Positions 1 through 9,102 of a DNA stretch of 64,000 nucleotides are shown here, in pieces. Origin of the DNA: Rhodohalobacter sp. 614A (GTDB lineage: Bacteria; Bacteroidota; Rhodothermia; Balneolales; Balneolaceae); the NCBI RefSeq assembly GCF_021462415.1, contig NZ_JAKEDS010000001.1:1026273-1090272 (forward strand), given 5' to 3'. The first letter of the stretch is position 1, and each line of letters begins with the position of its first letter. The position numbers and the translations under genes are program-made. Under the pieces are notes generated by a model. The model was given only the letters and a program-made list of their open reading frames with translations, searched no databases and was not told the origin of the DNA.

Positions 1-2
1 AT

Positions 3-110
3 GGTCGCAGATACCAAGCATCCGGTTATATTACTTCGTTGACCGCTCGCTTGTCGTATGGCAATGTTTCGGTAGACTACGATCTGTCAGGAAATCCAGT
101 CGACCGATAA
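3..110 (+). CDS. C-terminal end of a truncated, outer-membrane-like protein
   Basis: An open frame runs from the left edge of the window to a TAA at 108-110 and encodes about 35 residues. The peptide alternates polar and hydrophobic or aromatic residues (YITSLTARLSYGNVSVDYDL), as in the last strands of an outer-membrane barrel or beta-sandwich. The body of the gene lies outside the window, so no family can be named. It ends 27 bases before the next start on the same strand and may be co-transcribed with it. It could also be a chance open frame. Confidence 0.45.
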   Translation, partial: GRRYQASGYITSLTARLSYGNVSVDYDLSGNPVDR

Positions 111-137
111 TTGGTTCAATAAAAATGAAAAGAAAAA

Positions 138-692
138 ATGATGAATACATCTTTTAAAAAAACAGCGGCCTTTATAGTTTTGGTGCTCCTGGCAGCTTCT
201 GTTTGGGGTGGATTTGGCAGTGCTGGCGAGTCTTTATTAAAAAAATCCACAGCAAATGAATCTATTTCGGGCATGTATTTTCTGCACGGTACAAAAATAA
301 GCACGATCTATCCATGCACATTTACCTGTTTTGATATGGAGCCAGCCAGAGATACTGTTTCTGTTGCATTTACCACCAATGTGTGGCTGGTACAGGAAAA
401 AACAGATACCCTTCGTTTTTTAGGCTTGTTGGGAGCTGATGCGGGGGAATCAGGGCCCAATCAATTTAATGAATTTATTTTTCCTATTGAGCTACAGGAT
501 GAAGATCAGTACAGAATTTATGGGAGGATTTCAGATAATTCTGAGTTTGAGATCGATTTGAAGAGTGCGGGGCCAAGATACACAGCTGCCGGCTCGTTTA
601 CAGGCAAGACCATTCAATTGGAGGGGCAATACCATTACCGGCAGCGCACATTTGAGTACAGCTTTCAAGGTGTAAGAATAGAAGAAGAGTAG
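138..692 (+). CDS. Secreted protein of unknown function (184 aa)
   Basis: I do not recognise this protein. Residues 1-30 form a Sec-type signal: two basic residues, a hydrophobic stretch (AAFIVLVLLAASVWGG), then a small-residue region. The mature part has a CTFTCF motif near residue 60 whose two cysteines could form a disulfide, and is otherwise beta-rich with many acidic and aromatic residues, ending in acidic residues. An extracytoplasmic beta-sandwich is the most that can be inferred. Tandem ATGs occur at 138 and 141 after an A-rich stretch, with no clear Shine-Dalgarno sequence, as is common in this group. It follows the truncated frame on the same strand. Confidence 0.6.
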   Translation: MMNTSFKKTAAFIVLVLLAASVWGGFGSAGESLLKKSTANESISGMYFLHGTKISTIYPCTFTCFDMEPARDTVSVAFTTNVWLVQEKTDTLRFLGLLGADAGESGPNQFNEFIFPIELQDEDQYRIYGRISDNSEFEIDLKSAGPRYTAAGSFTGKTIQLEGQYHYRQRTFEYSFQGVRIEEE

Positions 693-715
693 GGATTTTT
701 GAATTTCCAAAAAAC

Positions 716-832
716 AACCTGCCAGAGTCCAAACGAAGTGAGAACCTGGTAGAGTTGCGAGTACTGTTTAAACTAAAACGTTTTAGAGTCACAATAGCGA
801 ACTCTGATAGGAACTGCGCACTCTGTCAGGTT
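716..832. repeat. Large imperfect hairpin with nested inverted repeats
   Basis: The outer arms are AACCTGCCAGAGT (716-728) and ACTCTGTCAGGTT (820-832), complementary at 12 of 13 positions. A second, weaker pair (AACCTGGTAGAGTT at 743-756 and its partial complement at 800-813) lies inside. At the centre is the perfect palindrome CTAAAACGTTTTAG (773-786). All three share a centre near 774-780, so about 117 bases could extrude as one cruciform or fold as one RNA hairpin. The 12-base motif occurs four times in alternating orientation. No gene is visible in the rest of 693-989. A dispersed repeat family is likely. Confidence 0.6.
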
Positions 833-989
833 CTTTCTGCAGCAAATAGGTATGAGGCACATCCCACGTGTAATAGCTATGATCTTAGGTTCCGGTAATC
901 CGCAAAAGTAGCAGGCGTGTCGGGTTTCTGAGGTACAGTTTCAGGTTTCAAGAGCAGTTTGTACCATCTTAACATTCACGGAGAACATC

Positions 990-1491
990 ATGTTATCATT
1001 CATTGCAGAGAGTGTTGCAAATAACCAGAATCCCCATTCGGTGAGTTCCAGGTTGAGAGAAAAGAGGTTGGGTAAATTTATCACAGAATTCAATATCAAC
1101 TGCCAAACTTTTATCCTGGATGTTGGCGGTACAAGCCACACCTGGGCAGGCACAGGGCTGGAGAAAAATGTAGCGTTGCTTGAATCTTGTCTTTCCCAAC
1201 TCTGGAGCGATTGGTAAACAATTCCAATATGTACAAGGTGATGCTCTGGATATGCATATGTTCGAGGATAAAAGCTTTGACGTGGTTTTCTCCAACAGTG
1301 TGATTGAACATGTGGGTTCATTTGAAAATCAACGCCGGTTTGCTGATGAAGTCCGGCGCGTGGGAAAAGCCTATTGGGTTCAAACACCCGACTGTTAAAT
1401 AGCTATGAACTTTCAAAGATATTTGGCTGTGACCATATATGAGGAAAAGTTGTTTGGATTAACTAAAGGTATCATTGCATATAATAAGTAG
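990..1491 (+). pseudogene. Decayed class I SAM-dependent methyltransferase
   Basis: Three frames together spell a methyltransferase. The first (from ATG 990) reads to the SAM-binding motif I, FILDVGGTSHTW, and KNVALL. Near 1180 one extra base shifts the frame, after which NLVFPNSGAIG, QYVQGDALD and FDVVFSNSVIEHV continue (motifs II-IV). After WVQTPD a stop occurs at 1396-1398. The C-terminus then resumes as LNSYELSKIFGCDH in one frame and IYEEKLFGLTKGIIAYNK in another, ending at TAG 1489-1491. Compared with intact relatives a stretch between QTP and the C-terminal helix seems to be missing. Two frameshifts plus a deletion indicate a dead gene. Confidence 0.75.
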
Positions 1492-1835
1492 GCGATGTGA
1501 ATTCAATTCGGAAGTGGTACAAGGCTGTAGCTGCATAACCGGATCTGAGTGTAAGCGTTTTATAAATACTGTGGAGATAGTTTGAGATACAATTTATCAG
1601 GTAAAAAAGGTGGGAGGGTTTAGTAGTAAGTAAGTCGGAGTTTTTTAAACAAAAGTAAAGAACAGGTCGAAAATCATAAATCAAGAATCATCAGCCGCTA
1701 GCCAAAACTTCCCCAACATCCCTTTGCAAAGATTGGTACATTTGGTGGACATTGAAGCATTCTTTGTTTCCAGACTATAATTACCGATCCATTCATTCGT
1801 TCTATGAATTCCAAGGAACGATCAGACCTTTTTTA
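1492..1835. other. Intergenic, no gene recognised
   Basis: These 344 bases lie between the methyltransferase pseudogene and the TPR gene. Short frames present have no recognisable sequence. No clear terminator, -7 box or Shine-Dalgarno sequence was found, although the promoter of the following operon must lie here or within the pseudogene. Confidence 0.5.
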
Positions 1836-3536
1836 ATGACAAGAAAATCTCTACAGTTACTACTCGTATTCCTGCTTCTATTCCCTGCGGTGATGAAGGC
1901 GCAGGATAGCATAACCATTGACGACGAGCAGGCTCAAGCGCTGGAATATTACATCCAGGGCATCAACGATTTTGAAAACCAGGATTACGAACTGGCGCTG
2001 GATAAACTGACGGCCGCCCATCTAAAATTGTCCGATCACGCCGGGGTGAATTACGCTCTTTCGGATGTGTACCTGGAAACGGGAGATTACACGAATGCAG
2101 CTTACTACGGACAAATCGCCGCCGATCTCGAACCGGAAAATAAGTGGTATCACCTGCACCTTGCGCGCGTGTACGATCAATCGGGCCGGAATGAACAGGC
2201 AGTTAATTCACTGAAGAAAATCCTCGAATATCACCCGAATGATATTGATGTGCTTTACCGGCTGGCCACGAATTATACAGATATTGGTGAGCTGGAGAAG
2301 TCAAACGAAATGCTTGATCAAATCCTGGAATTGAGAGGAAACACATTTGAAATACACCTCGCCAAGTTCCAGAATTACAATGCGCTCAATCAGACCGAAA
2401 ATGCTCTTGAGGAGCTCCATAATATGCGGGAGCTGCATCCCGGAAATTTGAGTACCCTGCATACCATCAGCCAGTTTTACCTGGAGTTGGACAGGGAAGA
2501 AGAAGCGAAAGAGGTTTTGTTTGAAGCCCGTAATCGCAATCCCAATGATACAAACACGCTGATTTTATTGGCCGAGATTTTCATCAACAATAACGAGTGG
2601 GAAGAATTGGGAGACACGTTTGTGATGATGATGAAAAACCCGATGATCAATCCGCCGCAAAAAATGGAGCTGGTCCGGTTTATGATGGTGAAATATCAGA
2701 ATGAGCCGGAACAGGATGTGCTTGAACAGCAGGTTCAAAAAGTGATTGAAACACTCGGTGAAGAAGAACCGGATTATGCACCGGCTCAACTGGTATCTGC
2801 CGATTATTACCTGCAACAGAATGACATGGAAAATGCGCTGATCAATCTTGAGCGGGCTACGGAAATCAATCCCGAACAAGCCGAGGCATGGGCACAGCGA
2901 ATCCAGATACTGTTTAGCCTTGGGCGTTACGGGGAAGTGATCAACCTCTCGCAAGAGGCAAATGAACATGCCCCCGATAATGCATTTATCCAGTTTTTTA
3001 CCGGTACTTCGTTCATGTTTGAAGGCCAACATGAGCAAGCAGAAACCTGGCTGGAAAATGCAACGATGGCACCATCACGGCGTGAATTCAGATCGGCCAT
3101 TTACGGAACACTGGGTGATGTAAAACAGCAACTCGACAAATGGCAAGAAACCGTGGATGCATATGAACGTGCACTGCGCCTCGATTCGGAGAATTACACG
3201 GCGATGAATAACTATGCATATTACTTATCTGTCCGCGAAGAAAATCTTGAAAAAGCCCTGGAACTGGCTACAAAAGCTGTCGGTTCCGATCCCCAAAATC
3301 CTTCATTTCTGGACACGCTCGGCTGGGTCTATTTCCAGATGGAAAATTATTCCCAGGCTCAAAATTATATTCAGCAATCCATCGACAGCGGTGATGCAAG
3401 TGCCGAAGTTTTTGAGCACATGGGAGATGTTCACGAGGCACTCGGCAATGATGAGCAGGCCCGCGAGTGGTGGCAAAAAGCCCTCGAGGATGATCCCGGC
3501 CGTACCCATCTCAATGAAAAACTGGAACAGATTTGA
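1836..3536 (+). CDS. Secreted tetratricopeptide-repeat protein (566 aa)
   Basis: An exported scaffold made largely of TPR units. The ATG at 1836 was chosen over an upstream in-frame TTG at 1752 because it begins directly with a signal peptide (MTRKSLQLLLVFLLLFPAVM then KAQ). Degenerate 34-residue repeats run through the rest; clear examples near the C-terminus contain YTAMNNYAYYLSVREENLEKAL and PSFLDTLGWVYFQMENYSQA style helices. TPR proteins of this type hold envelope partners together; no enzyme domain is visible. The stop overlaps the start region of the DUF4292 lipoprotein, and the EnvC-like gene follows, a Bacteroidota-type arrangement suggesting a role in outer-membrane or peptidoglycan homeostasis. 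Confidence 0.85.
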   Translation: MTRKSLQLLLVFLLLFPAVMKAQDSITIDDEQAQALEYYIQGINDFENQDYELALDKLTAAHLKLSDHAGVNYALSDVYLETGDYTNAAYYGQIAADLEPENKWYHLHLARVYDQSGRNEQAVNSLKKILEYHPNDIDVLYRLATNYTDIGELEKSNEMLDQILELRGNTFEIHLAKFQNYNALNQTENALEELHNMRELHPGNLSTLHTISQFYLELDREEEAKEVLFEARNRNPNDTNTLILLAEIFINNNEWEELGDTFVMMMKNPMINPPQKMELVRFMMVKYQNEPEQDVLEQQVQKVIETLGEEEPDYAPAQLVSADYYLQQNDMENALINLERATEINPEQAEAWAQRIQILFSLGRYGEVINLSQEANEHAPDNAFIQFFTGTSFMFEGQHEQAETWLENATMAPSRREFRSAIYGTLGDVKQQLDKWQETVDAYERALRLDSENYTAMNNYAYYLSVREENLEKALELATKAVGSDPQNPSFLDTLGWVYFQMENYSQAQNYIQQSIDSGDASAEVFEHMGDVHEALGNDEQAREWWQKALEDDPGRTHLNEKLEQI

Positions 3537-3556
3537 TTGGTTTGAATCACGTGCGA

Positions 3557-4429
3557 ATGGCTTCAAATATCCCAACCGTCATTGCGAACGAAGTGAAACA
3601 ATCTCCAAGTGCTTGTCAAAGGGAGGGGATTGCTTCGCAGGCTCGCAATAACGATTCTCATACTCAGAATTTTTCGAAAAGCAGATCCTTTCCAGTACTT
3701 TGTCTACTGCTTCTTGTCATGATTTCGTGTAGCTCATCGCGTGAGATGATTGATGATGAGGATTTGAATGAAGCTGAGATTTCGGTCAGTGAGTTGCTGG
3801 AATTTGTACCTGACTATCGCGAATCTCTTCAAACCATTTCGGGAAACGGACGTGCATTTGTCAGCGAACCCGGAAACAGCGAACGCGTAGCTCTGCAGTT
3901 CTTATCTAACCGGAATGAAAGCCTGATTACTGTACGTACAAGTGTTGGGATTGAGGGAGGACAAATTTATGTGGATTCCGATTCGCTTCTGGTTTATAAC
4001 CGAGTGGACAAATATGCCGAAAAAGTGCCTTTGAATCAGGGAAAGCTTACAAGTGTGGGGTCAATTGCATCTGTAAATATGCTTGACCTTTTTAATTTTA
4101 CATTTCTTGAATCAGATGTAGAGGAGTTGTATGAATCGGACGAATTTTATGTAGCTGTTCTTGTGAATGGAGGACGAATTCAAATATCAAAAGAGTCCGG
4201 CAGGGTTGTGGAAGTAAACCAGCTAACGAACAACCGAACGGTTCCCTACAGCCGAATTATTTACGAGGGATATGCTCAGATCGAAGGTTTTCAACTGCCA
4301 AGAAAAATCACGATTTTTAGTCAGGACGGACAATCAAGAGCCACACTGCTGGTTCAGAATTTAGAAATCAACGAAGAGTTACCCGAGCTCGGTATTGAGC
4401 TCCCCGGCGATATTCCCATTTACAGATGA
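3557..4429 (+). CDS. DUF4292-family outer-membrane lipoprotein
   Basis: The lipoprotein signal RSFPVLCLLLLVMISC ends in a lipobox cysteine followed by SSS, and the mature part resembles DUF4292/LolB-like lipid-binding folds (YRESLQTISGNGRAFV, VRTSVGIEGGQIYVDSDSL). Such proteins are thought to handle lipids or lipoproteins in the periplasm. The start is unclear: in-frame TTG 3533, GTG 3551 and ATG 3557 all precede about 25 residues translated from a dispersed intergenic repeat (3578-3654), and no start codon lies between the repeat and the signal peptide. The unusually long N-terminus is therefore probably a product of repeat insertion. The gene overlaps envC by four bases (ATGA). Confidence 0.75.
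   Translation: MASNIPTVIANEVKQSPSACQREGIASQARNNDSHTQNFSKSRSFPVLCLLLLVMISCSSSREMIDDEDLNEAEISVSELLEFVPDYRESLQTISGNGRAFVSEPGNSERVALQFLSNRNESLITVRTSVGIEGGQIYVDSDSLLVYNRVDKYAEKVPLNQGKLTSVGSIASVNMLDLFNFTFLESDVEELYESDEFYVAVLVNGGRIQISKESGRVVEVNQLTNNRTVPYSRIIYEGYAQIEGFQLPRKITIFSQDGQSRATLLVQNLEINEELPELGIELPGDIPIYR
3578..3654. repeat. Dispersed GTCATTGCGA repeat, copy 1 (inside DUF4292 5' end)
   Basis: The element starts GTCATTGCGAACGAAGTGAA and ends GGATTGCTTCGCAGGCTCGC followed by AATAACGA, so its ends are imperfect inverted repeats. Four other copies with the same ends lie at 11823, 26215, 35037 and 43803. The translated form (NEVKQS followed by IASQARNN) is read in frame into the downstream lipoprotein. 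Confidence 0.8.
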
Positions 4430-5697
4430 CAGGTATGATTAACTTCAAAGCATTTCTGATGGCTTGTCTCGTTGCTTCGGTTGCAACGGCAAGTGCAGCT
4501 CAGGCACAAACTTCATACGAGCGTATGCGGTCAGAAATTTTGGAGCGTCAACAATCCACTCGCTCGCAGATTGAAACACTGGATGAGCAAATAGCAACCT
4601 ACACAAGACGCCTGAGCCAAACCACGGAAGAGTATGATGAAGAGTACCAACAGTTCGAAGAGCTGAACCGACTTATATCCTTGCAGCGTGAACGGCTTCG
4701 TCAGATGAATCGCCAGCAACGGCAAATCCAGGAAGAGATCACACTGATTCAAAATAACCAGGCTGAACTCCGCCAAAGGCTAACCGCTTTGATGAATGAA
4801 TATAAAGAGAGCCTGACCTACCTCTATAAACACGGCCGCACCACAGAACTGGTGCTATTGCTCACCTCCACATCCATAAACCAGTTAATGGTTCGGACAT
4901 TTTATCTTGCCAAGTTTAATGATTACCTGCAGGGACAGTTGAATGAAATTGAAGAGGCGCGGCTTCAATTGGAGCAATCGAAACAAGATTTAGAAGCATC
5001 GAGCGAAAGAAACGAAATTGCACTTCAGGAAATCCAAAATGAGACTGATGAATTGCAGGGACAGCAGGATCGTCAGCAGCAAATGGTTGAGTCGTTGAAG
5101 AAAGATATTGCGAGCCTGGAATCGCAAAAGAAGAATCGGGAGGAGCAGCGCAAAAATCTCGAAGATGCCATGGAAAATCTGATACGTGAGGAAGAGCGGC
5201 TGCGTCGTGCAGAAGCATCCGGAGAAGTTGTTGTACGCAGAGAATCGTCTGTCAGCGAATCAGAACTAAATTCCTATGAAGCTGAATTCCGGGAGCAACG
5301 GGGAGAACTTCCGTGGCCGGTAAATAACGGTACCATTACGGAAAAGTTTGGGGAACGCATTCACCCTGTTTTTGGAACCCGAACGCGAAATCTCGGAGTA
5401 GATATTGCTGTACCGGCGCGATCAACTGTAAGAGTGGTTAATGATGGTTATGTATACGGAATTCAACCGTTGCAGGGATACGGTGAGGTAGTCTTTGTCA
5501 GCCACGGCGACTATAAAACGGCCTACGGAAATCTCAGTGAAATCAATGTGAGGCGAAACCAGGTGTTAAGAAAAGGAGATGTTATCGGCCTATCGGGAGA
5601 TGAAAATTCCATTCGAGGTACCGTACTGTTCTTTTTGATCCGAGACGGCAGCCAAATGGTGGATCCGGAACTGTGGCTGGAAGGAGCCAGGCTTTAG
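4426..5697 (+). CDS. EnvC-like murein hydrolase activator (M23/LytM fold)
   Basis: A 423-residue exported protein with a signal peptide (LMACLVASVATASAAQAQ), a long charged coiled coil (about residues 30-270) and a C-terminal LytM domain (about 295-423). The LytM domain keeps the fold (GTITEKFGERIHPVFG, LGVDIAVP, KGDVIGLSGD) but has lost zinc ligands: the usual H of HxGID is N (RNLGVD), YxHL is YGNL, and the HLHFEI motif reads VLFFLI. This is the pattern of EnvC/NlpD-type activators that switch on amidases rather than cut peptidoglycan themselves. Its ATG overlaps the TGA of the DUF4292 gene, so the three genes form one operon. No amidase gene is in view. Confidence 0.85.
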   Translation: MTGMINFKAFLMACLVASVATASAAQAQTSYERMRSEILERQQSTRSQIETLDEQIATYTRRLSQTTEEYDEEYQQFEELNRLISLQRERLRQMNRQQRQIQEEITLIQNNQAELRQRLTALMNEYKESLTYLYKHGRTTELVLLLTSTSINQLMVRTFYLAKFNDYLQGQLNEIEEARLQLEQSKQDLEASSERNEIALQEIQNETDELQGQQDRQQQMVESLKKDIASLESQKKNREEQRKNLEDAMENLIREEERLRRAEASGEVVVRRESSVSESELNSYEAEFREQRGELPWPVNNGTITEKFGERIHPVFGTRTRNLGVDIAVPARSTVRVVNDGYVYGIQPLQGYGEVVFVSHGDYKTAYGNLSEINVRRNQVLRKGDVIGLSGDENSIRGTVLFFLIRDGSQMVDPELWLEGARL

Positions 5698-5699
5698 GT

Positions 5700-5753
5700 A
5701 TATCGAATATCCAATCTCGAAGTATTTTCTCTTCGAAATTCGATATCGAATAT
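5700..5753. terminator. Hairpin between convergent genes
   Basis: Arms at 5700-5722 and 5731-5753 are complementary at about 18 of 23 positions, built from TCGAATATC-like units, with an 8-base loop. It fills the gap between the EnvC-like gene and the convergent M28 peptidase gene, so a bidirectional transcription stop is plausible. There is no clean T-run, and it may equally be a small dispersed repeat. Confidence 0.5.
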
Positions 5754-7868
5754 TCACTGTTCGATATTTAAAGCATTCTCAATCTCCTTCAGCGAATGAA
5801 GTAATCGTTCAACAGCCGCATTAAACCTATTCAGCTCTTGATTTAGCTCATCATCACTCCGGTCATCTTCAATCACATATCGCACACCGGGAATCATCCA
5901 GGAGGCGTAACCGCTCCATGGATCGGTAGAAACATACAGTGATTTTTGCCACGCGCTGAATGGAAGTCCTTTCTCATCCAAAAAAGAGCGCTCTACCTTA
6001 ATCAGTTTTTGGTTGATTTCATTGAGCAGAGACTGATCCGGATTGGATGCGATGAAGTCTGGAAAATGGGATTCTATGGAAGAAGAGACGCTATCGATTT
6101 CGGCGATGGTTTCTTTAAGCGATTCGGTTTGAAGCCCCCGTTCCAGGTCATTGGCACGGCGTTCCAGAGCGCCGATGTGACCGGAAATATCTTCGGCATA
6201 TCGGGCAAGATCGTATGGCAGGATGTCCGCATCAGCAAATCTTGAAGCAACTACTCCATACACACCGGATAATGCGGGGCCATAACTAAACGTACTGTCG
6301 ATGAATGACTCATAAAAATGAAACGAATCGAAATTGCTGTGATACACCGGAACACTTCCTGATATTGAAACTCCGGCTGATGGAATCCCGAGATGCATGT
6401 AAAATCCAACATGATCGGACCCTCCGCCGAGATTACCCATAGAAGGTGTTTCCTGACCGGGACGAATCCAGGTATCGTAAATGGCAGAATCAGCATAATC
6501 GGGATGCGGTACTACTTTTGTAGCTTCAATAATAGGATCTTTCAGAGAAGGGGAGGCTGACGATCTGAAATTTGGTCCGGTCACTGACATATCTGCATTC
6601 AGATAAAGAATGGAATTTGCACCGAGTTCTTCCCGCAGGTCTTCAACCCATTCGGACGAACCGATTAACATAAACTCTTCGGCATCCCAGTGGCCGATTA
6701 AAATACTTCGTTTCGGCTTCCAGCCATTGTTAAGAAGTTGACCGAACCCGTCAGCCAGTGTTAATAACATTGCTGTTCCACTATTGGGATCAGTAGCTCC
6801 AAATCCCCAGGCATCATGATGAGAGCCCAAGATAATCCACTCGTCAGGATACTCAGAACCTTCAATTGTACCTACAACATTTGAAATCCTGGTAAAATCG
6901 TGAGGTTGATCTACATTCAGATTTACTTGTAACCCTTTTCCACCCGTTAACCTGTAGGTATAAGGAAGACCGCCCTGCCAGTCTTGTGGAACAGGCTCTC
7001 CCTCCATTCTGGCAAAGATTTCTTTGGCAGCACCGTATCCGATTGGGGCAACAGGAATTGTGTGAAAATCAACTTCACTTTGTTCCAATCGCTCTACGGA
7101 ATCATCGCTATCTAAGGGAAGTGCGGGTTCAAACGGTGTAAGAGGATCTCCATAATAATCCAATGTTAAAATAGAACCGCGCTGAATCGTGCTTTCATCA
7201 CTGTATCGCCCCTCGGGATAGGTGAGCCCGTTCACATATCCACCATTTTCCGGATCGGTATAAATGATCAGTCCGGCTGCTCCTGCATCTTCAGCAAATT
7301 TTGCTTTGTAGCCCCGGAAGTTTCCGCCATATCTGGCAATGACAATTTTGCCGGTAACATCAATTCCAAGCTCTTCAAGTTGTTTAAAGTCTTCTTTTCT
7401 TCCGAAATTTGCATATACAACTTCGGAGGTTACATTGCCTGATCCGCTAAAAGCATTCCAACCATGAACCAGTTCGAAATCCTCAGAATAAGGATCCTCA
7501 TCAAAAATATATTCTTGGTTATTGAGAGGCATTCGAATTGGTTTAACAATAGAAATCTCAACAGATCCGGGGCGGGGCATCCATGCATCGTAATCGTATT
7601 GATTTACTTTCAACCCGGCAGTTTCCATGGATTCACTCATGTACGCAATCACCTTCCGGCTGTTTACAGTCCCTGCAATATGCGGGCGTTGCGTCAGATT
7701 GTAGAGGTGTTTTCGATAGATTTCCGGGGACAGTTGATTGATCAGGAATTGTTCATTTTCAAGCTGAGACGATACCCTATCGTCATGAAAGCCTTTTAGT
7801 TGGTCAGGAATCTGAGCTTGCAGGGAAGCGAATGAAAAAAGAAACAGGCTAAGCAGGAAAAATCGCAT
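5754..7868 (-). CDS. Secreted M28 peptidase, glutamate carboxypeptidase II-like
   Basis: A 704-residue exported zinc peptidase of the NAALADase/PSMA type, which trims C-terminal or N-acetylated acidic peptides. The signal peptide is FFLLSLFLFSFASLQAQ. A PA domain (about 130-290; GKIVIARYGGNFRGYKA) sits within the N-terminal half. The M28 core carries the two-zinc ligands: GSHHDAWGFGATDP (H and D), DAEEFMLIGSSEW (E pair), LYLNADMS (D) and VYHSNFDS (H). The C-terminal quarter is helical, like the transferrin-receptor dimerisation domain. It is the last gene of a three-gene block with the lactonase-like gene and serA, 34 bases behind the former. Probable role: periplasmic or extracellular peptide scavenging. 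Confidence 0.88.
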   Translation of the reverse strand: MRFFLLSLFLFSFASLQAQIPDQLKGFHDDRVSSQLENEQFLINQLSPEIYRKHLYNLTQRPHIAGTVNSRKVIAYMSESMETAGLKVNQYDYDAWMPRPGSVEISIVKPIRMPLNNQEYIFDEDPYSEDFELVHGWNAFSGSGNVTSEVVYANFGRKEDFKQLEELGIDVTGKIVIARYGGNFRGYKAKFAEDAGAAGLIIYTDPENGGYVNGLTYPEGRYSDESTIQRGSILTLDYYGDPLTPFEPALPLDSDDSVERLEQSEVDFHTIPVAPIGYGAAKEIFARMEGEPVPQDWQGGLPYTYRLTGGKGLQVNLNVDQPHDFTRISNVVGTIEGSEYPDEWIILGSHHDAWGFGATDPNSGTAMLLTLADGFGQLLNNGWKPKRSILIGHWDAEEFMLIGSSEWVEDLREELGANSILYLNADMSVTGPNFRSSASPSLKDPIIEATKVVPHPDYADSAIYDTWIRPGQETPSMGNLGGGSDHVGFYMHLGIPSAGVSISGSVPVYHSNFDSFHFYESFIDSTFSYGPALSGVYGVVASRFADADILPYDLARYAEDISGHIGALERRANDLERGLQTESLKETIAEIDSVSSSIESHFPDFIASNPDQSLLNEINQKLIKVERSFLDEKGLPFSAWQKSLYVSTDPWSGYASWMIPGVRYVIEDDRSDDELNQELNRFNAAVERLLHSLKEIENALNIEQ

Positions 7869-7902
7869 GAAGTGGACAAAAAGTTAGTAGTTGAAATATA
7901 GG

Positions 7903-9063
7903 TCAATCGATGGGAACCATTTGTAAGCTGACAGGTTGAGAAACGCTGACTTCAGTTCCGGTCGGAGAAATCAAACCGGATTCCTGGTCCCTTGCAAAAA
8001 TCACAATATTATCTGTATTTCGATTGGCAACGAGAAGGAAAGAGCCACTGGGGTCAATCATAAAGTTTCGGGGATGCGCACCACCGGATGAATGTTCTCC
8101 AACTTTTTTCAGCAATCCCGAATTCTGATCAATGGAGTAAATCACAATGTTGTTCAGGTCTTCGCGGTTGGAGGTATAAAGAAATCGGCCGTCGGCAGAA
8201 ACGTGAATATCAGCCCCGGAAAATGAGCCTTCATAATTCTCTGGCAAAGTGCTGATGGTTTGCAGTTCCACTAGTGATTCTCCATCGTAGGAGAAAGCAA
8301 CCACGGTGCCGTTCAATTCATTTACCAGGTAAGCATACTCACCTCCTGGATGAAATGTGAGATGCCGGGGGCCGGCGCCGGGTTCCGTGACAAAAATGGT
8401 GGAAGGTGTATTTTGCAATGTTAATGAATCACTATCAAACGCATAACCGGTGACGGTATCCGTTCCAAGATCGGTTACAAAAAGTGTTTTATTATCAGGA
8501 GAGATGACCGTACAATGAACGTGAGGTGAGTTCTGGCGATTTTCATTTACGCTGCTTCCCTCATGCACAGTTGTCGATTTGGGGTCGGCGAGTGACCCAT
8601 CTTCCTCAACCGGAAACATCGCCAATGATCCGCCCAAATAGTTTCCGACAAATACGGCTTTTCCGCTTTGATCGGTGCTGACATAGCAGGGGGCCCCACC
8701 ACGACTGGATTGTTTGTTGAGAAATGTAATTTCAGCATTTTCCTTATCAAATGAGAATGCACTGACGGATGCATCTGCTGAATCAGCTTCCTCATTTACA
8801 GCATACAAAAAGGAGTGATCGGGAGTGAGGGTCAGGTAGGATGGATTGGAAATGCCTTTTGCTGTATCGACCGGTATGACGGAGCCATCTTCTGAATTGA
8901 ATTCATACAGGTAAATACCGTCACTGCCTTCGCCTGTATATGTGCCTACAAACAGGTAATAATTTGTGTCTGTTTCCGGCCGATTTTCAACTTGTTGTTG
9001 GGTACAGCCTGCCATCAATAGCAAAGCTACCGCAAGTAAGGAAAGCGTTACAGGAGATTCCAT
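7903..9063 (-). CDS. Lactonase-family (6-phosphogluconolactonase-like) beta-propeller lipoprotein
   Basis: A 386-residue seven-bladed propeller of the Pgl/lactonase family (PF10282 type): FVGTYTGEGSDGIYLYEF at the N-terminus, NSPHVHCTVISPDNKTLFV in the middle and HPRNFMIDPSGSFLLVANR near the end match the repeating blades. A lipobox (LLMAGC) follows the N-terminal hydrophobic stretch, so it is anchored in the envelope and probably does not serve the cytosolic pentose phosphate pathway; the natural substrate is unknown. It lies 39 bases after serA and 34 before the M28 peptidase gene on the same strand. Confidence 0.85.
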   Translation of the reverse strand: MESPVTLSLLAVALLLMAGCTQQQVENRPETDTNYYLFVGTYTGEGSDGIYLYEFNSEDGSVIPVDTAKGISNPSYLTLTPDHSFLYAVNEEADSADASVSAFSFDKENAEITFLNKQSSRGGAPCYVSTDQSGKAVFVGNYLGGSLAMFPVEEDGSLADPKSTTVHEGSSVNENRQNSPHVHCTVISPDNKTLFVTDLGTDTVTGYAFDSDSLTLQNTPSTIFVTEPGAGPRHLTFHPGGEYAYLVNELNGTVVAFSYDGESLVELQTISTLPENYEGSFSGADIHVSADGRFLYTSNREDLNNIVIYSIDQNSGLLKKVGEHSSGGAHPRNFMIDPSGSFLLVANRNTDNIVIFARDQESGLISPTGTEVSVSQPVSLQMVPID

Positions 9064-9102
9064 AGGATTTATTGGGTTAGGAAAACAGAGTATACGGCTT
9101 TT

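Noticed and set aside
716-832. Integron attC site
   Set aside because: The arms do not contain RYYYAAC/GTTRRRY boxes, and no cassette or integrase is present.
4426-5697. Active M23 peptidase
   Set aside because: Three zinc ligands are replaced, as in EnvC-type activators; catalysis is unlikely.
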